This document shows, in pieces, positions 17,110 through 24,729 of a stretch of 64,000 nt of DNA; position 1 is the first letter of the stretch, and the number at the start of each line of letters is the position of its first letter. The stretch lies in the NCBI RefSeq assembly GCF_000423585.1, contig NZ_AUIG01000002.1, positions 237,015 to 301,014 of the forward strand. Direction: 5' to 3'. The translations under genes and the position numbers were made by a program. Below the pieces are notes generated by a model. It ran no database searches. It was not told the origin of the DNA and saw only the letters and a program-made list of their open reading frames with translations. This stretch comes from Salinimicrobium xinjiangense DSM 19287. GTDB lineage: Bacteria; Bacteroidota; Bacteroidia; Flavobacteriales; Flavobacteriaceae.

Positions 17110-18633
17110 ATGAAGAATTTAAAAACCTATTTCGCGTTTCTTGCAGTATTCGCGTTGATCTTTACCTCCTGTAGTAAGGACGAAACAGGGGTGGAAACCT
17201 CAACAGAAAAAGCTACGCTTTCCTTTGGAGCCATTGTGGCTGACTTAGCGAGTGACTCTACCAACAAACAATCTGATGTTGGCGATCTGCCTCAATGTTC
17301 AGAAGCTGCCCCTTCTTATGTAGAGGTTGTTTTGACGCAGGGAGACAATTACATTATTGGAGAGGATGCCCCACACAGAATTAACCTGGTAGCCGGACAG
17401 GTCTTCACCGAGGAAGATGCTGTTTTAGAACTTGACCCGGGAAATTATACCCTTGAGCATTTCGCTGTATATGATGCCCAGGGAAATCTAACCTGGATCG
17501 CACCAAAAGGTGGAGTTCTTTCTCAATTCGTTGATGTTGCACTTCCGCTTGACATAGACCTGGGTGCCGGAACAAAGAAATATGTTGATGTTTCTGTACT
17601 TTGTTATGATGACAGAGATGTGAACGAATATGGATACCAGTTCTTTGAATTTGACACTACGAAAGCTTTGGAATTCTGTTTCTTCGCAAACTATTGTACT
17701 CCTGAAGGCAGACATTTCCCTGCAAGATATTCAGTAGAATTATCTATTGAAGGAAATGTGATCTATACAGCCGAAGAGAATACTAACAATGTAGGAGTGA
17801 ACAGCTTCGGAGACAATTATGCAGATCCGCTGTGTTTTGCACTACCTGATCTTTCAAGATTTGGAGATGATGAGGAGTATATCGACTATACTGTTACACT
17901 TCTTGACTGGGACGGAGTTTATGATGCTCCTGAAAACACGGTGATCACCGGAAGCCTTAGCAGAAATGAAATTATGGCCAACTTTGATGGTGATGACAAC
18001 GTGGACTACGAGCACCTGAGATTTGGATGTGAAGGTGATGATACCAATACCGGAGGCGGTGACGATAACGGAAACGGCGACGGCGACGACAATGGTAACG
18101 GTGATGGTGATGATAATGGAACCGGTGACGGTGATGACAACGGCGACGGTGACGGTGATGACAACGGAGACGGTGACGACAACGGAGACGGTGACGACAA
18201 TGGTGATGGAGTTGCCGAAGGTTGTGATACTGCTTACATGATTGGAGACAATGCGTTAAACGAATTAGATCGTTATAACGAAACTAACTGGGGTTGGGGT
18301 CTAATACTTGATGGAGATGCGTTTGATGATGAATATTACGAGGGTGACGGAGTTTGGAGATTCCCATTCTACGCAGGAGCCGGTCAAAATGACTGGGAAA
18401 CTAAAGGCTGGGAAGCCGGTCATATCGTGATCACCAGAACGGGAAACACTCTTAGTGTAGAGTTCGATCTGTACTCTGGTGTTACAATTAATGAATCTCA
18501 CATTTACGTAGGATCTGACTGGCCAACGAGCCGTGCTCCGGGACAATTTGATCGTGGAACAGATACTTTCACAGTTGGTGATACCCCGCACATCATCGTA
18601 CATGCAGAAGTTTGTGGTACAGATGAAGATTAA
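17110..18633 (+). CDS. Surface lipoprotein with an acidic Gly-Asp-Asn repeat linker
   Basis: A lipoprotein signal ends at FTSCSK (Cys near residue 21), followed by a DUF4493-like or carbohydrate-surface-like N-terminal domain of about 290 residues. Residues about 312-368 are a low-complexity linker of GDGDDNG-type units, almost only Gly, Asp and Asn, which could bind calcium. A second globular domain follows (about 370-507), with several Trp-rich strands (NWGWGLILDGD, NDWETKGWEAGHIVITR), possibly a binding module. I do not recognise a catalytic motif. It is monocistronic, with a strong terminator after the stop. Surface exposure is inferred from the lipoprotein signal and the acidic linker. 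Confidence 0.75.
   Translation: MKNLKTYFAFLAVFALIFTSCSKDETGVETSTEKATLSFGAIVADLASDSTNKQSDVGDLPQCSEAAPSYVEVVLTQGDNYIIGEDAPHRINLVAGQVFTEEDAVLELDPGNYTLEHFAVYDAQGNLTWIAPKGGVLSQFVDVALPLDIDLGAGTKKYVDVSVLCYDDRDVNEYGYQFFEFDTTKALEFCFFANYCTPEGRHFPARYSVELSIEGNVIYTAEENTNNVGVNSFGDNYADPLCFALPDLSRFGDDEEYIDYTVTLLDWDGVYDAPENTVITGSLSRNEIMANFDGDDNVDYEHLRFGCEGDDTNTGGGDDNGNGDGDDNGNGDGDDNGTGDGDDNGDGDGDDNGDGDDNGDGDDNGDGVAEGCDTAYMIGDNALNELDRYNETNWGWGLILDGDAFDDEYYEGDGVWRFPFYAGAGQNDWETKGWEAGHIVITRTGNTLSVEFDLYSGVTINESHIYVGSDWPTSRAPGQFDRGTDTFTVGDTPHIIVHAEVCGTDED
18040..18208 (+). repeat. In-frame GDGDDNG-encoding repeat
   Basis: About 170 bases of imperfect units of 12-21 bases built from GGTGACGAT/GGAGACGGT words, encoding a Gly/Asp/Asn linker. 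Codon third positions vary between units (GGT/GGC/GGA, GAC/GAT, AAC/AAT). Confidence 0.85.
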
Positions 18634-18663
18634 TTAAGCAGACATTATAACAGTCTGAAACTT

Positions 18664-18697
18664 AAAAACCTCACTATTTAATGGTGAGGTTTTTTTA
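18664..18697 (+). terminator. Strong Rho-independent terminator
   Basis: AAAAACCTCAC (18664-18674) pairs with GTGAGGTTTTT (18684-18694), an 11-bp perfect stem with a nine-base loop and a T tract. Its ACCTCAC/GTGAGGT core resembles the AGACCTCAC hairpins elsewhere in the window. Confidence 0.85.
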
Positions 18698-18832
18698 TAC
18701 TTTCTAACCGGCTATGCAATAAATTGAAGGCAGGAACACGACCCTGCCATATTAAATCTGGCAGGTAAAATTTCACCGCATCCGGATTTTTTTGTAAGGC
18801 TTCTTTAATAAAAACTTTGTCCTTCCTTACCT

Positions 18833-20137
18833 TTGCAAAAATCACCTGCTTTGTTTCTAAATACTACTAAATTTTCTCTGTTCTCAGCTTTTATTAAGTG
18901 TTCAATTTTTGGATTTTTATTGTCATTTCCTGCTCATTCCCAGGTTGTAGATGCCAGTTTACCCGATAAGGATATACTCCAGGATCGCATTTCTGTTTAT
19001 CTGGATTGCTCGGTCTGTGACAATTCCTATTTAAGACAGGAGATAGATTTTGTGAGTCATGTGAGGGATCCTCAACTTGCCCAGGTACACCTCTTCATTA
19101 CTGCACAACAGGCTGCCAGTGGCGGGAGGGTTTTCACTCTTTCTTTTATTGGGAAGGACAGATTTGCTGAAATTAATAATAATCTTACCTATACTTCTGT
19201 TCCTACCAATACCAGGGATGAAGAAAGAGAGGGATTAAGAGCAATGATCGAATTAGGATTGGTTTCCTATCTCGCCCATACAGGTATTGCTGAAGGGATA
19301 AGGCTGGAAATTCCCGGAGAATATAGCAATAACGTCCAACCTACAGACGACCCGTGGAACAACTGGGTATTCCAGATTTATGGAGGGGCTAATTTTTACG
19401 AAGAATCCAGGAAAGGTTCCCTGGATCTTAGATATGGTGCCTACGCGGATTATGTTACTGCCGACTGGCGCATAAGGCTACGCCCTTATTTCAACTACAA
19501 CCGGGATGATTACGTGCGGAATGAGGAAAAAGTGCGAAGTGTAAGGCACCGAAACGGCTTTGAGGGAAGAGCGGTTCGTAGCATCAGTGATCACTGGTCC
19601 ATGGGTGTATTCCCTAGTGCGATCTCAAATACCTACGAAAATATTGATTTTGGGTATAGAATTGCCCCTGCGATCGAATATAGCCTTTTGCCGTACAGGC
19701 TGGCTCTCCGAAAGGAATATACCATGGCTTACAGCATTGGTTATCTCTATAGGGACTATCTGGAAGAAACGATCTATGGTAAAATGGAGGAAAACCTATA
19801 CAACCAATCCCTCAAATTTGAAGTTAGAGTACTACAGCCATGGGGAACAGTAAGGGGAGGCCTTGAAGGCTCACACTATCTTCACGATATGAGCAAAAAC
19901 CGAATCTCTCTTGATACGAATGTTTCAGTAAGAATATTTAAAGGTTTCTCAGTAGATTTTTCTGCTGATTATGACTATGTGCAGGACCAATTATCTCTTC
20001 CAAGGGGAGATGCCTCCCTGGAAGAAGTACTTCTGGGACAGAGACAGCTGGCAACTTCTTATGGTGCCTCTCTTGCTGTTGGTCTTAGTTATCGTTTTGG
20101 ATCTATCTACAATAATGTTGTGAATACCCGCCTGTAA
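18833..20137 (+). CDS. Exported protein with outer-membrane barrel, unknown function
   Basis: An N-terminal signal (LLSFPAHSQ) is followed by a conserved-looking domain (VYLDCSVCDNSYLRQEIDFVSHVRDPQLAQVHLFIT, about 50-150) and a beta-barrel-like C-terminal half of amphipathic strands rich in Tyr, Arg and Asp ending GLSYRFGSIYNNVVNTRL. The start is uncertain: no ATG exists between the upstream stop (18809) and residue 150, so the initiator must be TTG 18833 or TTG 18851. TACCTTTG at 18828-18835, if it is a -7 box, overlaps the first and favours the second. The domain with the two Cys and the VHLFIT strand is shared by a Bacteroidetes family I cannot name. Confidence 0.65.
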   Translation: MQKSPALFLNTTKFSLFSAFIKCSIFGFLLSFPAHSQVVDASLPDKDILQDRISVYLDCSVCDNSYLRQEIDFVSHVRDPQLAQVHLFITAQQAASGGRVFTLSFIGKDRFAEINNNLTYTSVPTNTRDEEREGLRAMIELGLVSYLAHTGIAEGIRLEIPGEYSNNVQPTDDPWNNWVFQIYGGANFYEESRKGSLDLRYGAYADYVTADWRIRLRPYFNYNRDDYVRNEEKVRSVRHRNGFEGRAVRSISDHWSMGVFPSAISNTYENIDFGYRIAPAIEYSLLPYRLALRKEYTMAYSIGYLYRDYLEETIYGKMEENLYNQSLKFEVRVLQPWGTVRGGLEGSHYLHDMSKNRISLDTNVSVRIFKGFSVDFSADYDYVQDQLSLPRGDASLEEVLLGQRQLATSYGASLAVGLSYRFGSIYNNVVNTRL

Positions 20138-20245
20138 CTTTTCGTACAACAGAAATTCCCGTTCCTGTTATGATAACATTTCACCCGCTTAAGTACGGGA
20201 TGAAAATTTTCTGAAAAAACTTCTTTTTCATATCTTTTTCTTTAT

Positions 20246-20270
20246 TAACTTTGAATCACAAAGTACTTTA
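20246..20270 (+). promoter_or_regulatory. Promoter with overlapping operator ACTTTG-N5-CAAAGT
   Basis: The -7 box TAACTTTG (20246-20253) overlaps an inverted repeat ACTTTG (20248-20253), five bases, CAAAGT (20259-20264), continued by ACTTTA. A second copy with the same spacing lies at 21216-21232. It places transcription start near 20260 and so rules out the TTG at 20251 as start codon of the next gene. Confidence 0.65.
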
Positions 20271-20271
20271 T

Positions 20272-20895
20272 ATGAAAACAGAACAGGAGTATGTAAGAGA
20301 TCTTAGCGAGATCCGCTCTATGATGGAGCGCTCGTCAAAGTTTATGTCGCTTTCCGGCTTATCGGGAATCATGGCAGGTATTTATGCTCTAATTGGGGCA
20401 TATATTGTTTACAGATTATTTTATGGTAATCAGGCTGGCATTGAAAGCACCGGGGACGGACAAATGTTACAGGGGAATATAACCGAGATATTCTTGTTAG
20501 CTATATCGGTGCTGATCCTGGCAATTGGTACTGCCATTTTTTTATCATGGAAGAAATCACAAAAAAGTGGAGAGAAACTGTGGCATTCTGCCGCTCGAAG
20601 ACTAACTTTTAATATGACCGTCCCCCTGTTGACAGGTGGAATTTTAATTATCCTTCTCCTGATCAAAGGCTTGACAGAGTATATTGCCGCCACAACTCTC
20701 ATCTTTTATGGACTGGCTCTTTTCAACGCGAGTAAATTTACATTTCAGGAATTAAAATCCCTGTCTCTAATTGAAATAGGGTTGGGGTTGATTGCCTTTC
20801 ACTTTACCGGCTACGAACTCCTTTTGTGGGCGCTGGGATTTGGGCTCATGCACATCTTGTACGGTATTTATATGCACCTGAAGTACGAAAAATGA
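20272..20895 (+). CDS. Six-helix membrane protein of a winged-helix-regulated operon
   Basis: Starts MKTEQEYVRDLSEIRSMMERS at the ATG 20272 (an in-frame TTG at 20251 lies inside the promoter). A soluble amphipathic N-terminus of about 25 residues is followed by about six hydrophobic segments. I recognise it as the membrane component that often precedes a winged-helix regulator in Bacteroidetes, but the molecular function is unknown. Its stop codon overlaps the regulator's start by four bases (ATGA at 20892-20895), so the two are translationally coupled and probably work together, perhaps with the membrane protein sensing the signal. Confidence 0.75.
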   Translation: MKTEQEYVRDLSEIRSMMERSSKFMSLSGLSGIMAGIYALIGAYIVYRLFYGNQAGIESTGDGQMLQGNITEIFLLAISVLILAIGTAIFLSWKKSQKSGEKLWHSAARRLTFNMTVPLLTGGILIILLLIKGLTEYIAATTLIFYGLALFNASKFTFQELKSLSLIEIGLGLIAFHFTGYELLLWALGFGLMHILYGIYMHLKYEK

Positions 20896-21191
20896 AAACC
20901 ATCATTGAAGGTCTACATAAAGCTTTTGAAAGCAGGGTGCGCCTGGGAATAATGTCTGCTCTCGCTGTGAATGACAGCCTGGATTTTACTTCTCTGCGTG
21001 AGTATCTGGAGGTCACAGATGGCAACCTGGCCAGTCACCTTAAGGCTTTGGAAAAAGAGAGATTTATTGGAGTAAAAAAGACATTTATCGATCGTAAACC
21101 AAACACCCGGTATTCCATGACGAAAGAAGGAAAAAAAGCCTTTGAAGCACATCTGGTTGCTTTGGAAGATCTAATTAGATCACAGAAATAA
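20892..21191 (+). CDS. Winged-helix transcriptional regulator (HTH_34-like)
   Basis: A compact 99-residue winged-helix protein: KTIIEGLHKAFESRVRLGIMSAL, LREYLEVTDGNLASHLKALEKERFIGVKKTF (recognition helix) and the wing KPNTRYSMTKEGKKAFEAHL. It resembles the ArsR/MarR-like 'winged helix DNA-binding' family PF13601. The start at 20892 matches the conserved N-terminus and overlaps the previous stop; the longer frame from 20826 is not supported. There are no metal-binding cysteines. It is the likely ligand of the two ACTTTG-N5-CAAAGT sites at 20248 and 21216, one before its own operon and one before the next genes. Confidence 0.88.
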   Translation: MKTIIEGLHKAFESRVRLGIMSALAVNDSLDFTSLREYLEVTDGNLASHLKALEKERFIGVKKTFIDRKPNTRYSMTKEGKKAFEAHLVALEDLIRSQK

Positions 21192-21215
21192 TAGACTATA
21201 TTTTTTTATCTAACC

Positions 21216-21237
21216 ACTTTGAAACACAAAGTACTTT
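21216..21237 (+). promoter_or_regulatory. Second ACTTTG-N5-CAAAGT operator
   Basis: ACTTTG (21216-21221), AAACA, CAAAGT (21227-21232), then ACTTTA: the same arms, spacing and following half-site as at 20248-20269. It lies between the regulator gene and the downstream membrane-protein genes. The only other sequence in the gap is AT-rich. Confidence 0.65.
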
Positions 21238-21266
21238 AAAATTTTTATAAATTAAAACTGATTATT

Positions 21267-21608
21267 ATGAGTAAAACAAATTCGAACATTAGCCAGGCTA
21301 ATTCAATTAAAAAGGCTTCGGTAGCAAAAACAGCCTTACTTGGAGCAGGTATAGGTTTACTCCTCATCCTGTTCTTCATAACCGGTGCTGAAACTCAGCC
21401 TCACTGGCCGGAGCTGTGGAAAATCAGACCTTTAATAATAACGCCTTTAGCTGGAGCACTTGGCGGCAGTCTTGCATATATAGCGACAAAACTTTTAACA
21501 AGGGAAGGATTAAATAGGATAGTTGCTATTATCCTGAGCTTCATTGGTTTTCTCATAGCATTGTGGTTGGGTATAGTGCTTGGCCTTGACGGAACTTTGT
21601 GGGACTAA
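21267..21608 (+). CDS. Small three-helix membrane protein
   Basis: 113 residues with three hydrophobic segments (about 25-45, 63-85 and 88-110), the last ending GLDGTLWD. No catalytic motif and no family name that I can give. It follows the second operator and precedes the DUF4153-like gene by 18 bases, so it belongs to the same regulon. The short polar N-terminus (MSKTNSNISQANSIKK) is probably cytoplasmic. Confidence 0.7.
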   Translation: MSKTNSNISQANSIKKASVAKTALLGAGIGLLLILFFITGAETQPHWPELWKIRPLIITPLAGALGGSLAYIATKLLTREGLNRIVAIILSFIGFLIALWLGIVLGLDGTLWD

Positions 21609-21626
21609 TCTTAATAAGTGGAGGTT

Positions 21627-22868
21627 ATGAAAGACCAGATCATTTTATATCGTGAAGATCCTGTACAACTTGAAAAACTGTACAGATCAAATAAGAGCTT
21701 TTTCCGTAAAGAATTCAATAAAGCTTACCCGGAAATAAAAGGTAGCCAGCTGTCCCAATTCTGGCATGAAAGGCTAAATTTCGAAAACGAGGAGGTAATC
21801 CGTGGATCTTCCAGAGATCTCATTTTTGTCATTGTTGCTTCACTGATTTCGGGAATAATCGCTAAACTTCCGGCAATAGTGAGAATTGAGGAAGAATTTT
21901 TCTACCCCAGGAATATCGGGTTCATCGTGTTTCCTGCATTAGCCGCATATTTTATTTGGAAGAATAAATTATCTGCAGGGAAAACAGCAGTGATCGCCGG
22001 CGTGTTCCTCACCGCAGCAGTTTATATAAATTTCTTACCCAATGTGTCGGAGAGCGATACTTTCATCCTGTCCTGTATCCATTTATTATTTTTTCTATGG
22101 GCAATTTTGGGTTATGCTTATGTGGGAGCCAAAAACACTTACACCAAACGGCTTGATTTTTTGAAGTATAACGGGGATCTCCTGGTGATGTCTGCCCTCA
22201 TCTGCATAGCAGGTGGTATTATGACCGGAATAACAATTGGGTTATTTTCAATCATAGGTTTAGACATTGAAAACTTCTATTTTGAGTATATCGTAGTTTT
22301 TGCACTCCCTGCAGTACCCATACTTGGTACCTGGCTTACGCAGTCTAATCCCCAGCTGGTAGGAAAAGTTTCTCCTGTTATTGCCCGGATCTTTAGTCCG
22401 CTGGTTTTGGTAATGCTGGTAATATACCTGGTCAGCATGGTTTTCTCCGGAAAAGATCCGTATTCCGACAGGGAGTTCCTGCTTATTTTTAACATCTTGC
22501 TCATAGGAGTTATGGCCATCATCTTCTTTTCCATAGCCGGCTCTTCGGGAGCTAAGAGGAGCAGGCTCGAGATGCTGACCCTCCTCCTGCTTTCTATTGT
22601 AAGTATAATTGTCAATGGAATTGCCCTTTCTGCCATTTTATTCAGAATTTCTGAATGGGGGATAACTCCAAACCGCATTGCTGTACTGGGAGCGAATATT
22701 TTAATTCTTATAAATCTCATTATGGTAACCGGTCAATTGCTGAAAGTCGTTTCCAATAAATCAGATCTTGATGGGGTGGGAAAGACCATTGCACACTACC
22801 TGCCTGTCTATATTATATGGGTTATTCTCGTCACCTTCACATTTCCGCTGATATTCGGATTTCAATAG
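21627..22868 (+). CDS. DUF4153-like multi-pass membrane protein
   Basis: 413 residues from the ATG at 21627 (MKDQIILYREDPVQLEKLYR); the GTG at 21618 is a less likely start. A soluble N-terminal helical segment of about 65 residues (LEKLYRSNKSFFRKEFNKAYPEIKG) is followed by about eleven to twelve membrane segments. The pattern fits the DUF4153 family, membrane proteins of unknown role that in Bacteroidetes accompany winged-helix regulators. It is the last gene of the operator-linked set. Confidence 0.7.
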   Translation: MKDQIILYREDPVQLEKLYRSNKSFFRKEFNKAYPEIKGSQLSQFWHERLNFENEEVIRGSSRDLIFVIVASLISGIIAKLPAIVRIEEEFFYPRNIGFIVFPALAAYFIWKNKLSAGKTAVIAGVFLTAAVYINFLPNVSESDTFILSCIHLLFFLWAILGYAYVGAKNTYTKRLDFLKYNGDLLVMSALICIAGGIMTGITIGLFSIIGLDIENFYFEYIVVFALPAVPILGTWLTQSNPQLVGKVSPVIARIFSPLVLVMLVIYLVSMVFSGKDPYSDREFLLIFNILLIGVMAIIFFSIAGSSGAKRSRLEMLTLLLLSIVSIIVNGIALSAILFRISEWGITPNRIAVLGANILILINLIMVTGQLLKVVSNKSDLDGVGKTIAHYLPVYIIWVILVTFTFPLIFGFQ

Positions 22869-22961
22869 CCCAGTTTTTTCTTCGGAAGGGACACGGGTAA
22901 GGTTTTTGCAGAAAAACAATTCAGAAGCAATGATGAAGGACAGAAAACTTAACAGCTTAGA

Positions 22962-23732
22962 ATGGAATATTTTGTAGAGAAGGATTCAATAGTCCGGCAG
23001 ATTTGGGGGAAGGGAGATACCATATTGTTCATATTTGCCGGGGCTTCGGCTGAATTCGCTCTGAACCGGGCTGTAGATTGGCTGTATTTCACCGGCCGTT
23101 TGCCTGCCAATCCACTGGGAAGGTTATTCTCCACCGTTTCCTATGCCCGAAAAATAGTTTTTTCTGAACAAGAGGACGCCCACCGGGCTATTGATTCCAT
23201 TGCGGCAATACATGCTGCTGTCGAACAAAAACGGGGGAAAAGGATACCGGACTGGGCTTATAGGGATGTACTTTTTATGCTAATTGATTATTCGATTCGG
23301 GCTTTTGAAGTTTTTGAAAGAGAACTCAGCTTAGCCGAAAAGGAGGAAACATTTGGCGTTTTTCGCAGAGTAGGAGAGCGAATGGAAATTCCGAAGCTTC
23401 CCCAAAACTTTAAGGAATGGGAAAAAATGAGAGAGGAACATTTAGAGAATGACCTGTATAATGGAAATTTCACCAAAGATCTCTACCGGCAATACCGAAA
23501 GCACCTGGGAATTTTTCGTTACTCCCTGCTTATAGAGGCTCAAAAACTTATATCTCCTCAAAAAGTGAAATTTCTGTTGGGTTTCAATCGAGATTCGCTT
23601 TTAAGTCCTGTACTGGTAATGTATAAAAGCAGCAGGATCATTAAAGCTGACAGGCTGCTAAGAGCTCTCATCCTGCCTTCTGATTATAAAAAGGAAATAG
23701 CAGAACTGGACGTAAGGTCCGAAGAGCAGTAG
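22962..23732 (+). CDS. MpaB-like oxygenase family protein (DUF2236)
   Basis: 256 residues, no signal peptide. The segment SIVRQIWGKGDTILFIFAGASAEFALNRAV and the motif EQEDAHRAIDSIAAIHAAV (about 72-90, His in DAHRAI) fit the DUF2236/MpaB fold, helical proteins that bind a b-type haem through conserved His and Arg; the fungal MpaB is an oxygenase in mycophenolic acid synthesis. The start at 22962 is the first ATG after an in-frame stop at 22950. It is 18 bases from the DUF2809-like gene. Substrate unknown. Confidence 0.75.
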   Translation: MEYFVEKDSIVRQIWGKGDTILFIFAGASAEFALNRAVDWLYFTGRLPANPLGRLFSTVSYARKIVFSEQEDAHRAIDSIAAIHAAVEQKRGKRIPDWAYRDVLFMLIDYSIRAFEVFERELSLAEKEETFGVFRRVGERMEIPKLPQNFKEWEKMREEHLENDLYNGNFTKDLYRQYRKHLGIFRYSLLIEAQKLISPQKVKFLLGFNRDSLLSPVLVMYKSSRIIKADRLLRALILPSDYKKEIAELDVRSEEQ

Positions 23733-23750
23733 ATAATTAATTAGCTGAGC

Positions 23751-24119
23751 ATGGTCTTCACCTTCAATAAAAAGTATTTTTCAGCAGCGATTCTGCTTTT
23801 CCTTGTGGAAGTTTTTATTGCACTATATATCAATGATTCCTGGATAAGACCTTATGGCGGAGATTTTCTTGTGGTGTTTTTTCTTTATTCACTGGTGAAA
23901 AGTTTCCTGAAAATATCTGTCAAAAATGCCATTTTTGGAGTACTTCTTTTTTCCTGGTTTGTAGAGGGCCTTCAGGCTATTGATCTTCTAAGCCTTCTCG
24001 GAATAGAGAAGAATTGGCTATTTGTTGTCATCTTAGGAAGTACTTTTGAATGGCTGGATATCTTAATATATACACTTGCTGCCCTCGTTATATTTTTTAT
24101 TGAAGACTTAAGGCATTGA
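23751..24119 (+). CDS. DUF2809-like small membrane protein
   Basis: 122 residues with about four hydrophobic segments: YFSAAILLFLVEVFIALYI, a central DFLVVFFLYSLVKSFL, FGVLLFSWFVEGLQAIDLL and a final AALVIFFIEDL. The pattern RPYGGDFL ... EGLQ ... GSTFEWLDI is typical of DUF2809. It contains the 17-bp palindrome CAAAAATGCCATTTTTG inside the coding region (23921-23937). Possibly cotranscribed with the MpaB-like gene 18 bases upstream. Confidence 0.72.
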   Translation: MVFTFNKKYFSAAILLFLVEVFIALYINDSWIRPYGGDFLVVFFLYSLVKSFLKISVKNAIFGVLLFSWFVEGLQAIDLLSLLGIEKNWLFVVILGSTFEWLDILIYTLAALVIFFIEDLRH

Positions 24120-24232
24120 TTTTCAGTTTTGAAACATTAAATCTACCGGAATTATGAAATACTTGGGATTTTTCTCTCCGCCTTTTTCTTTATCTTGAGA
24201 TTAAAATTAACCATTATTTGCAAGTGTAGAAT

Positions 24233-24646
24233 ATGCAACACGCCATTTGTTATATAAGTACCGCCACCAGAGAATTCGGCAACAGCGAAATAGAAGATCT
24301 TTTTAATGCATGGAAAGAGAGAAATAAAAAAGAACAGATTCAGGGTATACTATTATATTCTGAAGGACATTTTTTTCAGGTTTTGGAAGGGGAAAGGACA
24401 GCTGTACTCGCACTGTTCAACAAGATTAATAAGGATGCCAGGCATAGTGGAATAATCCAGGTGCTGGGAAAGGATATTCAAAAAGGTTCTTTAGACGGCT
24501 ATATTACCGAACACATTACTTCCAGAAATTTTTCCAGACCTGAGCTTATAGAAAGCTACTGTGAATCTGTAAAAGGAATGGACAGCAGAACACAGCAGCA
24601 AATAAAAGCTATTCTTGATTCTTTTCTGGATACCCAGGTGCTGTGA
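24233..24646 (+). CDS. BLUF-domain blue-light photoreceptor
   Basis: A stand-alone 137-residue BLUF domain, which senses blue light through flavin. Counting residues, Tyr7, Asn31 and Gln49 reproduce exactly the offsets of the photocycle residues of AppA (Tyr21, Asn45, Gln63), within ICYISTAT, ERNKKEQIQGILLYSEG and HFFQVLEG; KDARHSGIIQVL follows. The semi-conserved Trp of AppA (104) corresponds to Tyr90 here. A helical tail of about 35 residues (SYCESVKGMDSRTQQQIKAILDSFL) may be an output or dimerisation element. No other output domain is present, so it must act by protein contacts. It is separated from the DUF2809-like gene by 113 bases and has its own terminator. Confidence 0.88.
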   Translation: MQHAICYISTATREFGNSEIEDLFNAWKERNKKEQIQGILLYSEGHFFQVLEGERTAVLALFNKINKDARHSGIIQVLGKDIQKGSLDGYITEHITSRNFSRPELIESYCESVKGMDSRTQQQIKAILDSFLDTQVL

Positions 24647-24681
24647 CATAAGTTTCTTTTTGTTGAGAACGGAAAATTAAA

Positions 24682-24712
24682 AACCCCTCACAACTATTGT
24701 AAGGGGTTCTTT
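24682..24712. terminator. Bidirectional terminator between BLUF and M16 genes
   Basis: AACCCCTCACAA (24682-24693), loop CTA, TTGTAAGGGGTT with one mismatch, followed by TTCTTT on the plus strand and flanked by A-rich sequence on the other side; it lies between convergent genes. Confidence 0.7.
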
Positions 24713-24729
24713 CAAATTCAAAAGCAGAG

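Noticed and set aside
18006..18241. Open frames on both strands over the acidic repeat (Ser/Pro/Leu and Thr/Val repeats)
   Set aside because: By-products of the GDGDDNG-encoding repeat; low complexity, and the real frame continues into conserved domains on both sides.
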